A DNA stretch of 64,000 bases from Bordetella bronchialis. GTDB lineage: Bacteria; Pseudomonadota; Gammaproteobacteria; Burkholderiales; Burkholderiaceae_B. The first letter of the stretch is position 1. The number at the start of each line of letters is the position of its first letter. The notes under the pieces were generated by a model. The model did not search any database. It was not told the origin of the DNA and saw only the letters and a program-made list of their open reading frames with translations. The DNA lies in contig NZ_CP016170.1 of NCBI RefSeq assembly GCF_001676705.1, positions 124,001 to 188,000 on the forward strand, written 5' to 3'. Of this stretch, positions 10,759 to 19,743 are shown piece after piece. The position numbers and the translations under genes were made by a program.

Positions 10759-11768
10759 ACAAGGCCCTGCGCGGTGCCGTCCTGGCCCTGGGCCTGCTGG
10801 GCGCCGCGGGACCGCTTGCCGTCGCGCAGGCGCAGACCGCCGTCTGCTACAACTGCCCGCCCGAGTGGGCCGACTGGGGCACGCAACTCAAGGCCATCAA
10901 GGAAAAGACCGGCATCCAGGTGCCCGGCGACAACAAGAATTCCGGCCAGGCGCTGGCGTCGATGGCCGCGGAGCGCGCCAACCCCGTGGCCGATGTGGTC
11001 TACCTGGGCGTGACCTTCGGCATCCAGGCCGTGCAGGATGGGCTGGTGCAGGCCTACAAGCCCGCGCATTGGGACGACATCCCCGCCGGCATGAAGGATC
11101 CGGACGGCAAGTGGTTCGCCATCCATTCCGGCACGCTGGGGCTGATGGTCAACGTCGACGCCCTGCAGGGCAAACCGGTCCCGCAATCGTGGCAGGACCT
11201 GCTCAAGCCCGAATACCGCGGCATGGTGGGTTACCTGGACCCGGCCTCGGCCTTCGTCGGCTATGTGGGCGCGGTGGCCATCAACCAGGCCCTGGGCGGC
11301 AGCCTGGACGACTTCGGCCCCGCCATCGACTGGTTCAGGAAGATGCGCGCCAACGCGCCCATCGTGCCCAAGCAGACCGCCTATGCGCGCGTGCTGTCCG
11401 GCGAGATCCCCATCCTGATCGACTACGACTTCAATGCCTACCGCGCCAAGTACAAGGACGGCGCCAATGTGCAATTCGTCATCCCGAAGGAAGGCACGAT
11501 CGCCGTGCCCTACGTCATGAGCCTGGTGGCCAACGCGCCGCACGCCGACAATGGCCGCAAGGTGCTGGACTTCACGCTGTCCGACCAGGGACAGGCGATC
11601 TGGGCCAATGCCTACCTGCGTCCGGTACGCGCCAGCGCGGTCTCGCCCGAAGCACAGAAGAAGTTCCTGTCGGCGTCGGAATACGCGCGTGCCGGCACCG
11701 TCGACTACGCCAAGATGGCGGCGGTGCAGCGCGCTTTCTCGGAACGTTATTCCAAGGAAGTGAACTGA
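10743..11768 (+). CDS. ABC transporter periplasmic substrate-binding protein (AfuA/phosphonate type)
   Basis: 341 residues. Signal peptide (MPQLLNKALRGAVLALGLLG to AVAQA), then TAVCYNCPPEWADWGTQLKA. The fold is a COG1840-type binding protein, the group that includes hexose-phosphate (AfuA), 2-aminoethylphosphonate and Fe3+ binders. No Tyr-rich iron-binding signature is evident. The ADVVYLGVTFGIQAVQDGLV, TYARVLSG-like and IPILIDYDFNAYR segments are typical. It overlaps the regulator by 16 bases, and its TGA shares one base with the next ATG. The neighbouring phosphodiesterase favours a phosphoester ligand. That is inference. Confidence 0.85.
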   Translation: MPQLLNKALRGAVLALGLLGAAGPLAVAQAQTAVCYNCPPEWADWGTQLKAIKEKTGIQVPGDNKNSGQALASMAAERANPVADVVYLGVTFGIQAVQDGLVQAYKPAHWDDIPAGMKDPDGKWFAIHSGTLGLMVNVDALQGKPVPQSWQDLLKPEYRGMVGYLDPASAFVGYVGAVAINQALGGSLDDFGPAIDWFRKMRANAPIVPKQTAYARVLSGEIPILIDYDFNAYRAKYKDGANVQFVIPKEGTIAVPYVMSLVANAPHADNGRKVLDFTLSDQGQAIWANAYLRPVRASAVSPEAQKKFLSASEYARAGTVDYAKMAAVQRAFSERYSKEVN

Positions 11769-12583
11769 TGGCGCGCCGCGGCTGGATGCCCTTTGCCGCG
11801 CCGGCCGCGGCGCTGTTCCTGGCCTTCTGGCTGCTGCCGATGGCGCGGCTTGCCCTGACGGGCTTCACCGTGCGCGACGGCGCCAGCGCCTATTGGACGG
11901 TGATCGGCCACGCGCAATACTGGCGCAGCCTGTTCAATACGGCCGCGTTGTCCCTGGCGGCGTCGCTGGCGACCCTGGCGGTGGCGCTGCCGGTGGGCCG
12001 GTTCCTGGCCGCGCATCCGCGTTTCCCGGGCCGCGGGCTGCTGATGGGCATGTTGACTTTCCCGCTGGCCTTTCCGGGCGTGGTGGTGGGTTTCCTGATC
12101 ATCCTGCTGGCGGGACGCCAGGGCCTGGCCAGCACCGTGTCGCGCTGGCTGACCGGCGAGCCGCTGGTTTTCGCCTACGGCATGGCCGGCCTGTTCCTGG
12201 GCTATCTGTATTTTTCGCTGCCACGCACCATAGGCATGGTGGCCGCGGCGGCCTCGCAGATCGATACCGCCATGCTGGAGGCCGCGGGCACGCTGGGCGC
12301 CGGCGCCTGGCGGCGTTTCGCCGATGTGGAATTGCCGGCCCTGCGGCCCGCGCTGGCGGCGGCCGGCGCCATGTGCTTCGCCACCAGCATGGGCGCGTTC
12401 GGCACCGTATTCACCCTTGGCACCCAGATCGACGTCCTGCCCGTGACCATCTACAACGAGTTCACCAATTACGCCAACATTCCCGTGGCGGCCGCCTTGT
12501 CCATCGTGCTGGGCGGCGTGACGTGGGCCATTCTTTATCTGGCGCACAGCCTGTCCGGCGAGCGCGCCGGCGCGGCGGCATAG
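11768..12583 (+). CDS. ABC transporter inner-membrane permease 1 (AfuB/PotB type)
   Basis: 271 residues with about six hydrophobic spans, from the first at residues 9-28 (PAAALFLAFWLLPMARLALT). The cytoplasmic EAA loop that docks the ATPase reads EAAGTLGAGAWRRFADVELP. The ATG overlaps the binding-protein stop (TGATG), which indicates translational coupling. It forms the membrane channel with permease 2 at 12668. Confidence 0.88.
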   Translation: MARRGWMPFAAPAAALFLAFWLLPMARLALTGFTVRDGASAYWTVIGHAQYWRSLFNTAALSLAASLATLAVALPVGRFLAAHPRFPGRGLLMGMLTFPLAFPGVVVGFLIILLAGRQGLASTVSRWLTGEPLVFAYGMAGLFLGYLYFSLPRTIGMVAAAASQIDTAMLEAAGTLGAGAWRRFADVELPALRPALAAAGAMCFATSMGAFGTVFTLGTQIDVLPVTIYNEFTNYANIPVAAALSIVLGGVTWAILYLAHSLSGERAGAAA

Positions 12584-12667
12584 CGCGCACGGCCACCATG
12601 AACGAAGCCCGCATGCGCCCGCCCGCATCCCGCCGCGAGACGCCCACCCTTCCGACGCAAGACCCGT

Positions 12668-13516
12668 ATGCGACCCTCTACGCTTGAATCCCGCCTGGGC
12701 CTGCTGGCGACGCTGGCGGTCGCGGCTTTCCTCATCGGGCCGGTGATCATGTCCGTGCTGGCGGGCCTGACACGCAACGCTTTCGTGGGGCTGTCCAGCG
12801 GCCTGACCCTGCGCTGGGTGGCGCAGGTGTGGGATCTGTACGCCGACACGGTGTGGCGTTCGCTGGCCGTGGCGGTCGCCACGCTGTGCGCCTGCCTGCT
12901 GGCGGGCGTGCCGGCGGCCTGGGCCCTGACCGTGCACCGGGGCCGCCTGGCCGGCGCGTTCGAGGCCCTGCTTACCCTGCCGGTGGCGGTGCCGGGGCTT
13001 GCCACCGCGCTGGCGTTGATCGTTTCCTGGGGCACGTTCGGCGCGCTGCGCGGCAGCGTCGCCTTCATCGTCATCGGGCACGTGCTGTTCACGCTGCCCT
13101 TCATGGTGCGCGCCGCCCAGGCCAGCATGGCCCTGGCGGGCCTGGCGGCGCTGGACCAGGCAGCGGCCACGCTGGGCGCGTCGCGCGCGCAGCGCTTCTT
13201 CCATATCGTCGTGCCCAACGCCATGCCCGGCATCCTGACCGGTTCCCTGACGGTGCTGACGCTGTCGGTGGGCGAATTCAACCTGACCTGGCTGCTGCAT
13301 ACGCCGCTGACCAAGACATTGCCGGTCGGCCTTGCCGACAGCTATGCCTCGATGCGGCTGGAAATCGGCTCGGCCTATACGCTGGTATTCCTGCTCATGA
13401 TCATGCCCCTGCTGCTCGGCCTGCAATGGCTCGCCGGCCGCGCCACCGTGCCGGGCGCCGCCGCCGCTTCTTCCCCGCGCGCCATGTCCCGGCTACCGAC
13501 GAGGGAGACGCCATGA
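12668..13516 (+). CDS. ABC transporter inner-membrane permease 2 (PotC type)
   Basis: 282 residues and about six membrane spans. The EAA loop reads DQAAATLGASRAQRFFHIVVP. The last residues overlap the ATPase start (ATGA at 13513-13516). An 84-base gap separates it from permease 1, with no competing gene in it. It pairs with the upstream permease to form the membrane channel. Confidence 0.88.
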   Translation: MRPSTLESRLGLLATLAVAAFLIGPVIMSVLAGLTRNAFVGLSSGLTLRWVAQVWDLYADTVWRSLAVAVATLCACLLAGVPAAWALTVHRGRLAGAFEALLTLPVAVPGLATALALIVSWGTFGALRGSVAFIVIGHVLFTLPFMVRAAQASMALAGLAALDQAAATLGASRAQRFFHIVVPNAMPGILTGSLTVLTLSVGEFNLTWLLHTPLTKTLPVGLADSYASMRLEIGSAYTLVFLLMIMPLLLGLQWLAGRATVPGAAAASSPRAMSRLPTRETP

Positions 13517-14502
13517 CTCCCGCCGTCGCCATCGCCCTGCGGCAATGCGCGAAGACGTGGCCGGACGGCACGCGCGCGCTGCATCCCGTCGACTTGAACG
13601 TGCCGGGCGGCTCCACGCTGGCCTTGCTGGGCCCTTCGGGCTGCGGCAAGACGACCCTGCTGCGCATGTTGTGCGGGCTGGAGACACCCGATGCGGGCGG
13701 CCGCATTTTCTTCGACGACGAAGACGTGACCGCGCAGCCGCCGCAGGCGCGTGGCGTGGGCGTGGTATTCCAGAGCTATGCGCTGTTTCCCAACATGACG
13801 GTGGCCGGCAATGTGGCCTATGGCCTGCGAGTGCGCGGTATGCCGGCGGCGGCGCGCGATGCCCGCGTGCGCCAGATGCTGGACCTGGTGCGGCTGGGCG
13901 ACCATGCCGGGCGCCGCATCGGGCAGCTGTCCGGCGGCCAGCGCCAGCGCGTGGCCCTGGCCCGTGCGCTGGCCGTCCAGCCGCGCGTGCTGCTGCTGGA
14001 CGAGCCGCTGACGGCGCTGGACGCGAAGCTGCGCGAGCAATTGCGCGTGGAACTGGCCCAATTGCTGCGCGAACTGGCGATCACCACCGTGATCGTCACC
14101 CACGACCAGGAAGAAGCCATGATGCTCGGCGACCGCATCGCCGTGATGTCGGCCGGGCGACTGGAGCAGACAGGCACCGCCGAATCGCTGTACCGCGCGC
14201 CCGCCACCGAGTTCGTCGGCGGCTTCCTGGGCACGCTGTGCCGCATCCACGGGCGCCTGGATGGCGGCGTGCTGGTGCCGGGCAGTGCGGCGCTTGCCTT
14301 CCGCCCGCACGAGGCCGAATTGCTGCCGGCGCGGGACACGGCCATGGGCGCCCGCATCGTCGCGCGTTTTTTCCTGGGCGCGGCGATCCGCTTCGAAGTC
14401 CGCCTGGACGACGGGCAAGGCTTCCCGGTGATGGCGCCCGCCGACAGCCGCTACGCCGTGGGCGACCGCGTGGCGGTGCGCCTGGCGCGTCCCTTCGCCT
14501 GA
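13513..14502 (+). CDS. ABC transporter ATP-binding protein (PotA/FbpC type)
   Basis: 329 residues. Walker A GPSGCGKTT at 40-48, Q-loop VVFQSYALFP, ABC signature LSGGQRQR, Walker B VLLLDEP and switch His in VIVTHDQEEA. A C-terminal TOBE-like region follows (FRPHEAELLPARD). The start ATG at 13513 has GGGAGA upstream and overlaps the permease stop by four bases. It energises the importer encoded by 10743-13516. The frame is open far upstream, but the coupling and family N-terminus fix this start. Confidence 0.92.
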   Translation: MTPAVAIALRQCAKTWPDGTRALHPVDLNVPGGSTLALLGPSGCGKTTLLRMLCGLETPDAGGRIFFDDEDVTAQPPQARGVGVVFQSYALFPNMTVAGNVAYGLRVRGMPAAARDARVRQMLDLVRLGDHAGRRIGQLSGGQRQRVALARALAVQPRVLLLDEPLTALDAKLREQLRVELAQLLRELAITTVIVTHDQEEAMMLGDRIAVMSAGRLEQTGTAESLYRAPATEFVGGFLGTLCRIHGRLDGGVLVPGSAALAFRPHEAELLPARDTAMGARIVARFFLGAAIRFEVRLDDGQGFPVMAPADSRYAVGDRVAVRLARPFA

Positions 14503-14539
14503 CGCCACCCATATCCGTTCAATCCTCCGGTATCCGCAC

Positions 14540-15361
14540 ATGCTTATTGCGCAGCTCAGCGATCTTCACATCCGCCTGCCGGGCCAGAAGGCCTATCGGG
14601 TCGTGGCCACCGATGCCTTCCTGCCGCCCGCCATCGCGGCGATCAATGCCCGGCGTCCCCGGCCGGACGTCGTGGTGATCTCCGGCGACCTGGTCGACTT
14701 CGGCCGGCCCGCCGAATACGCCCACCTCAAGCGCATGCTGGACGCCCTGGAAGCGCCCTACCTGCTGCTGCCGGGCAATCATGACGACCGCGACGTGCTG
14801 GCGGATGTCTTCGTCGACCACCCCTCGCTGCAGGGTTGCGACGGCTATGCGCAATACGTCGTCGACGACTACGCGGTGCGCATCGTGGTGCTGGATACGG
14901 TGGTGCCCGGCCGGAGCCACGGCGCGCTGTGCGAGCGCCGCCTGTCCTGGCTGGCCGGCCGGCTGGCCGAGCAGCCGGCCAGGCCCACGGTGCTGGTCAT
15001 GCACCATCCGCCTTTCCGGACCGGCATCGGGCATATGGATGCCATCGGCCTGCTGCAGGGGGCGGAGGAACTGGCCCGCATCGTCGGCCGGCACGGCAAC
15101 ATCGAACGCATCCTTTGCGGACACCTGCATCGCAGCATCTACCGCCGCTTCGCGGGCACCATCGCTTCCACTTGCCCCAGCCCGGCGCACCAGGTCGCGC
15201 TGGACCTGCGCCAGGACGCGCCCTCTGCCTTTGTGATGGAGCCGCCCGCCTACATGCTGCACGAATGGCGCGACGGCGGCTTGGTGAGCCATCTGGCCTA
15301 CGTCGATGCCTATCCCGGGCCCTACCCTTTCCACGAGGGCGGCGCGCTGATCGACGAATGA
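14540..15361 (+). CDS. Metallophosphodiesterase, GpdQ-like (class III cyclic nucleotide / glycerophosphodiester PDE)
   Basis: 273 residues, essentially the length of GpdQ. All five metal-binding blocks of the calcineurin-like fold are present: SDLHI (residues 7-11), GDLVDFG, PGNHDDRD, MHHPPF and GHLHR. GpdQ-type enzymes hydrolyse glycerophosphodiesters to sn-glycerol-3-phosphate and an alcohol. No signal peptide, so cytoplasmic. It lies 37 bases after one ABC operon and just before a Ugp-like importer. That context fits cleavage of an imported phosphodiester. A cAMP phosphodiesterase role is the main alternative, but the setting argues against it. Confidence 0.87.
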   Translation: MLIAQLSDLHIRLPGQKAYRVVATDAFLPPAIAAINARRPRPDVVVISGDLVDFGRPAEYAHLKRMLDALEAPYLLLPGNHDDRDVLADVFVDHPSLQGCDGYAQYVVDDYAVRIVVLDTVVPGRSHGALCERRLSWLAGRLAEQPARPTVLVMHHPPFRTGIGHMDAIGLLQGAEELARIVGRHGNIERILCGHLHRSIYRRFAGTIASTCPSPAHQVALDLRQDAPSAFVMEPPAYMLHEWRDGGLVSHLAYVDAYPGPYPFHEGGALIDE

Positions 15362-15398
15362 GCGCCGATGCCATCGTCCCGTCATGTTCGCACTGCAC

Positions 15399-15416
15399 AA
15401 TGAAAAGGATTTCATT
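15399..15416. promoter_or_regulatory. Putative LacI-family operator (site 2)
   Basis: AATGAAAAGGATTTCATT has perfect 7-bp arms around AGGA. Its inner 14 bases differ from the site at 9671-9684 by one base. It lies 43 bases upstream of the second ABC ATPase start in the only sizeable gap (97 bp) between the phosphodiesterase and the Ugp-like cassette, where a promoter for that cassette is expected. Confidence 0.65.
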
Positions 15417-15458
15417 TGCAGTCACAATAGCCCGGCCGCATACAAGGACCGAGGGGAC

Positions 15459-16508
15459 ATGGCAGCCATCGTTCTCGAACAATTGACCAAGCAGTATGCC
15501 GACACCGCCGCGATCCGCGAGGTCAGCGTGGTCGTGCCCGCGGGCAGCTTTACCGTCCTGCTGGGACCGTCCGGGTGCGGCAAGTCGACCACCTTGCGCA
15601 TGATCGCCGGCCTGGATACGCCGACGTCCGGACGCATCCTGATCGGCGACCGCGACGTCACGCACCTGCCGCCGGCGCAGCGCCGCATCGCCATGGTGTT
15701 CCAGTCGTATGCGCTGTTCCCGCACCTGAACGTGCGCGAGAACATCCTGTTCGGCCTGAAGGTACGCAAGGAACCCCGCGCCGCCTACGAGCAGCGGCTG
15801 GCGCGGGTGGCCGAATTGCTGGGCTTGCAAAAACTGCTGGATCGCAAGCCGGCGCAGCTGTCCGGCGGCCAGCAGCAGCGGGTCGCGCTGGGCCGCGCCG
15901 TGATCTCCGAGGCGCCGGTCTGCCTGATGGACGAACCGCTGTCCAATCTGGACGCACAGCTGCGGCACGACATGCGCCGCGAGATCCGGGCGCTGCAGCG
16001 CCAGCTGGGCATGACCATGGTGTACGTCACGCATGACCAGACCGAGGCCATGAGCATGGCGGACCAGATCGTGCTGCTGCGCAACGGCGCGGTGGAGCAG
16101 CGCGATACGCCGGATGGGCTGTACGCCCGGCCCGCGACGGAATTCGCCGCGCGCTTCATCGGCACGCCGCCCATGAACCTGCTGCTGCTGGATACCGTGG
16201 GCGGCGTCCGCGTGCTGGCCGGCACGGGCGAGCCGCCGGTGGCGGGCGCGCCGGCGGGCGCGGCGCGGCTGGGCGTGCGGCCGGAGCACATCCGCCTGGC
16301 GCCGCAAGGGCGTCCCGCGATCGTGCAAGGCGTCGAGTACTTCGGCGCCGACTCCATCGTCACCTGCGCGGTGGGGGCCAGCGCGGGCATCGCCGTGCGC
16401 CTGACGGGCCATGCCACGGTCGCCGCGGGCGACCGGGTGTGCCTGGACTGGGCCCCGGAACGCCAGCATTTCTTCGACGCCCAGGGCGGTGCCCTGCCGC
16501 CGTCATGA
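15459..16508 (+). CDS. ABC transporter ATP-binding protein, UgpC/MalK type
   Basis: 349 residues. Walker A GPSGCGKST at 36-44, Q-loop MVFQSYALFP, signature LSGGQQQR, Walker B VCLMDEPLSNLD, His switch VTHDQTEAMSM. A C-terminal TOBE/MalK regulatory domain contains LGVRPEHIRL. MalK/UgpC-type ATPases serve carbohydrate and glycerol-phosphate importers. The start MAAIVLEQL at 15459 has GAGGGG just upstream; the longer reading from 15384 would run through the operator. It is the first gene of the second cassette. Confidence 0.92.
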   Translation: MAAIVLEQLTKQYADTAAIREVSVVVPAGSFTVLLGPSGCGKSTTLRMIAGLDTPTSGRILIGDRDVTHLPPAQRRIAMVFQSYALFPHLNVRENILFGLKVRKEPRAAYEQRLARVAELLGLQKLLDRKPAQLSGGQQQRVALGRAVISEAPVCLMDEPLSNLDAQLRHDMRREIRALQRQLGMTMVYVTHDQTEAMSMADQIVLLRNGAVEQRDTPDGLYARPATEFAARFIGTPPMNLLLLDTVGGVRVLAGTGEPPVAGAPAGAARLGVRPEHIRLAPQGRPAIVQGVEYFGADSIVTCAVGASAGIAVRLTGHATVAAGDRVCLDWAPERQHFFDAQGGALPPS

Positions 16509-16567
16509 TCCCGCGGCACCATGCTGCTTGCTCCACGCCGTTCTCTTTCCCCATCCAGGAAGCCACT

Positions 16568-17860
16568 ATGCGACGCACCGTATTGAAGAGCCTTGCCGCC
16601 GTCATGGCCGGCGCGCTGTTTTCCCTGCCCGTTCACGCCGCACCGGCCGTGGACGTGGAGTTCTATTACCCCGTGGCGGTGGGCGGCCCCATCACCAAGA
16701 TCATCGACACGATGGTGGCGGACTTCCACAAGGAAAACCCCGACATCAACATCAAGCCCGTCTATGCCGGTACCTACCAGGACTCCATCGCCAAGGTCTT
16801 GACGGCCATGAAGGGCGGCCAGCCGCCGCAACTGGCCGTGCTGCTGTCCACCGACATGTACACGCTGATCGACGAGGACGCCATCGTGCCCATCGACGGT
16901 CTGGCCGGCGATGCGGCCGGCAAGCAGTGGCTGGGCGGTTTCTATGACGCCTTCATGCAGAACAGCCGCACGGGCGGCCACGTATGGGGCGTGCCCTTCC
17001 AGCGCTCCACCATCGTCATGTACTACAACAAGGATCTGTTCAAGGCCGCGGGCCTGGATCCCGAGCGCCCGCCCGCCACGTGGCAGGAACTGGTCGACGC
17101 CGCCACCAGGCTGACCCGGAAAGACACCTCCGGCAACGTGACGCAGTGGGGCCTGGAAATCCCCTCCGGCGGCGCTTTCGCATATTGGCTGTTCCAGGCG
17201 CTGACCACGCCCAATGGCGCCATCCTGATGAACGAGGCCGGCAACCAGGTCATGCTGGACAAGCCCGCGGTCGTCGAGGCCGCGCAGTTCTGGCGCGACC
17301 TTGCGGCCAAGCACGGCGTGATGCCCACCGGCACCATAGACTGGGGCACCACGCCCAAGGATTTCCTGGAGAAGAAGGCCGCCATCGTCTGGACCACCAC
17401 CGGCAATCTGACCAACATCCGCGCCAACGCCTCCTTCCCCTTCGGCGTGGCGATGATGCCCAAGAAGGTACGCGGCGGCAGCCCCACCGGCGGCGGCAAC
17501 TTCTATATCTTCAAGAGCGGCACGCCGGCGCAGCAGCAGGCCGCGCTGAAATTCGCGCAATGGGCCACCTCGCCCGAGCGTGCCGCCGACTGGAGCATCG
17601 CCACCGGCTATGTGGCCGTCACCCCCGCCGCGTGGGAGACGCCCAAGATGAAGCAGTACGCGCAGGAGGTGCCGGCCGCCACGGTGGCGCGCGACCAGCT
17701 GGCGGTCAGCGTGGCGGAGTTCTCCACGCACGAGAACCAGCGCGTCACCAAGGTGCTGAACGATGCGCTGCAGGCCATCCTGACCGGCGCGAAGCCCGCG
17801 CAGCAGGCCTTGACGGATGCGCAGCGCGAGGCGGACCGTATCCTGCGTCCTTACCGCTAA
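16568..17860 (+). CDS. ABC transporter substrate-binding protein, UgpB-like
   Basis: 430 residues. Signal peptide MRRTVLKSLAAVMAGALFSL to VHA. Mature protein is a family 1 solute-binding protein: VDVEFYYPVAVGGPITKIID near the N-terminus, then PFQRSTIVMYYNKDLFKAAG and GGGNFYIFKSG, the pattern of glycerol-3-phosphate binding protein UgpB. AGGA lies 8 bases before the ATG at 16568. It captures the ligand in the periplasm for the permeases at 17912 and 18853. Glycerol-3-phosphate or glycerophosphodiester is the likely ligand class by similarity and neighbourhood. Confidence 0.87.
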   Translation: MRRTVLKSLAAVMAGALFSLPVHAAPAVDVEFYYPVAVGGPITKIIDTMVADFHKENPDINIKPVYAGTYQDSIAKVLTAMKGGQPPQLAVLLSTDMYTLIDEDAIVPIDGLAGDAAGKQWLGGFYDAFMQNSRTGGHVWGVPFQRSTIVMYYNKDLFKAAGLDPERPPATWQELVDAATRLTRKDTSGNVTQWGLEIPSGGAFAYWLFQALTTPNGAILMNEAGNQVMLDKPAVVEAAQFWRDLAAKHGVMPTGTIDWGTTPKDFLEKKAAIVWTTTGNLTNIRANASFPFGVAMMPKKVRGGSPTGGGNFYIFKSGTPAQQQAALKFAQWATSPERAADWSIATGYVAVTPAAWETPKMKQYAQEVPAATVARDQLAVSVAEFSTHENQRVTKVLNDALQAILTGAKPAQQALTDAQREADRILRPYR

Positions 17861-17911
17861 ACCCCAAGCCGGTCGGCGGTAACCGAAGACCAGGCGCATG
17901 AAGGAGATGCC

Positions 17912-18856
17912 ATGAAGGCGGACGGCATGAAGGCAGTCGCGGCCGGCAACCCCGGCAAGGTCCGACGTGCGTCCGCCACGTCCGCGCGGACGATGAAAGC
18001 GGTGCATGCCTGGCTGCTGTTGCTGCCGGCGGTGACGCTGCTGGCGGCTTTCACGCACTATCCGGCCGTCGCCACCCTTTGGCACAGCTTCTTTTCCACG
18101 CCCAAGGGCCGCCGGCCCGCGGTATTCGTCGGCCTGGACAACTACCAGGCCATGCGCGACGACCCGGTGTTCTGGCAGGCCTTGTGGAACAACCTGTGGT
18201 TCGCGCTCGGCACGGTGCCGGCGTCCGTCGCCCTGGCCCTGGTCATGGCCTTGTGGGTCAACCGCAAGCTGGCGGGGCGGGGCTTCCTGCGCCTGTCGTA
18301 TTTCACGCCCACGGTGCTGCCCATGGTGGCCGTGGCCAACATCTGGTTGTTCTTCTATACGCCGCAATACGGCCTGATCGCGCAGGTCATGCAGGTCTTC
18401 GGCTTGCCCGGCGTGAACTGGCTGGGTTCGCGCGAAACCGCCTTGCCGGCGCTGATGCTGGTGTCCGTGTGGAAGGAAGCCGGCTTCTTCATGGTGTTCT
18501 ATCTGGCGGCACTGCAAGGCGTGTCGCCTTCCCTGCGCGAGGCCGCCATGCTGGAGGGCGCTTCGCGCTGGCAGTACTTCTGGCGCGTGCTGTGGCCCTT
18601 GCTCATGCCCACTACGCTGTTCGTCGTCATCAACGCGTTGATCAATGCCTTCCGCCTGGTCGACCATGTGGTGGTGATGACGCGCGGCGGTCCGGACAAC
18701 GCCAGCAACCTGCTGCTTTTCTACATCTACCAAGTCGGCTTCAGTTTCTGGGATACCGCCTATGCGGCCACGCTGACGGTGGTGCTGCTGGCGGTCCTGG
18801 GCCTGGCGGCACTGCTGAAGTTCCGCTGGCTGGACAAAAGGACGCATTACCAATGA
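17912..18856 (+). CDS. ABC transporter permease, UgpA-like
   Basis: 314 residues. A basic N-terminal extension precedes the first span (HAWLLLLPAVTLLAAF), and about six spans follow. The EAA loop reads REAAMLEGASRWQYFWRVLW. Strong AAGGAGA ribosome site upstream of ATG 17912. Its stop overlaps the next ATG (ATGA at 18853-18856). It is the MalF/UgpA-type half of the channel. Confidence 0.9.
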   Translation: MKADGMKAVAAGNPGKVRRASATSARTMKAVHAWLLLLPAVTLLAAFTHYPAVATLWHSFFSTPKGRRPAVFVGLDNYQAMRDDPVFWQALWNNLWFALGTVPASVALALVMALWVNRKLAGRGFLRLSYFTPTVLPMVAVANIWLFFYTPQYGLIAQVMQVFGLPGVNWLGSRETALPALMLVSVWKEAGFFMVFYLAALQGVSPSLREAAMLEGASRWQYFWRVLWPLLMPTTLFVVINALINAFRLVDHVVVMTRGGPDNASNLLLFYIYQVGFSFWDTAYAATLTVVLLAVLGLAALLKFRWLDKRTHYQ

Positions 18857-19743
18857 AGCGCGCCCCGGCTCTTCTCCATGCAGCCCGCGCGGCGGCCTCC
18901 AGCCCGGCGACACCGGCCCGCGCCGGCTTCGCATTCCCCGGCGTGGGCACCACGCTGGATACCGCCGGCGCATGGCTGCTGGGCATCCTGTGGATCCTGC
19001 CGCTGCTCTATGCCGTCTGGGCCGCCATCCATCCGCCCGCCTACGCCACCCGCTTCGACCTGTTCGCGCCGCTCACGCTGGAGAACTTCGCGCGCGCCTG
19101 GGACGCGGCGCCTTTCCCGCGCTATTTCCTGAATACTTTCTTCCTGGTCACCATGGTGCTGGCCGCGCAACTGGTGCTGTCCACGCTGGCGGGCTATGCC
19201 TTCGCGCGCTTCGAGTTCCGCGGCCGCGATACCCTGTTCCTGCTGGTGCTGTTGCAGCTGATGGTGATGCCGGACGTGCTGATCGTGGAAAACTACCGCA
19301 CCATGACGTGGCTGGGCATCCGCGACACCGTCTTCGCCATCGGCCTGCCGTATTTCGCCTCCGCCTTCGGCATCTTCCTGCTGCGCCAGACCTTCAAGAC
19401 CATCCCGCGCGAACTGGAAGAGGCCGCGCGCGTGGAAGGCGCCAACGGCTGGCAGATCCTGATGAAGGTGTATGTGCCGCTGGCCCGTCCCACCTATATC
19501 GCCTACGGCCTGGTGTCGGTCAGTTATCACTGGAATAACTTCCTGTGGCCGCTGATCATCACCAATTCGGTCAATACACGGCCGCTGACGGTGGGCCTTC
19601 AGGTGTTTTCCTCCACCGACCAGGGCATAGACTGGTCCGTCATCACCGCGGCAACCCTGTTGTCGGCCGCTCCCCTGTTGATCGCCTTCCTGCTCTTCCA
19701 GCGGCAGTTCGTGCAATCCTTCCTGCGCGCCGGGATCCGCTAG
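18853..19743 (+). CDS. ABC transporter permease, UgpE-like
   Basis: 296 residues, MalG/UgpE type with about six spans. The EAA loop reads EEAARVEGANGWQILMKVYV, and the N-terminus is Ala/Pro-rich. It is the last gene of the cassette, translationally coupled to the UgpA-like gene. A short GC-rich hairpin (GCCGCC/GGCGGC at 19748-19763) lies just after the stop and may end the transcript, although no U-tract follows. Confidence 0.9.
   Translation: MKRAPALLHAARAAASSPATPARAGFAFPGVGTTLDTAGAWLLGILWILPLLYAVWAAIHPPAYATRFDLFAPLTLENFARAWDAAPFPRYFLNTFFLVTMVLAAQLVLSTLAGYAFARFEFRGRDTLFLLVLLQLMVMPDVLIVENYRTMTWLGIRDTVFAIGLPYFASAFGIFLLRQTFKTIPRELEEAARVEGANGWQILMKVYVPLARPTYIAYGLVSVSYHWNNFLWPLIITNSVNTRPLTVGLQVFSSTDQGIDWSVITAATLLSAAPLLIAFLLFQRQFVQSFLRAGIR

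Noticed and set aside
16439..16567. N-terminal extension of the UgpB-like binding protein
   Set aside because: Would bury the signal peptide; ATG 16568 has a good ribosome site and a clear leader.
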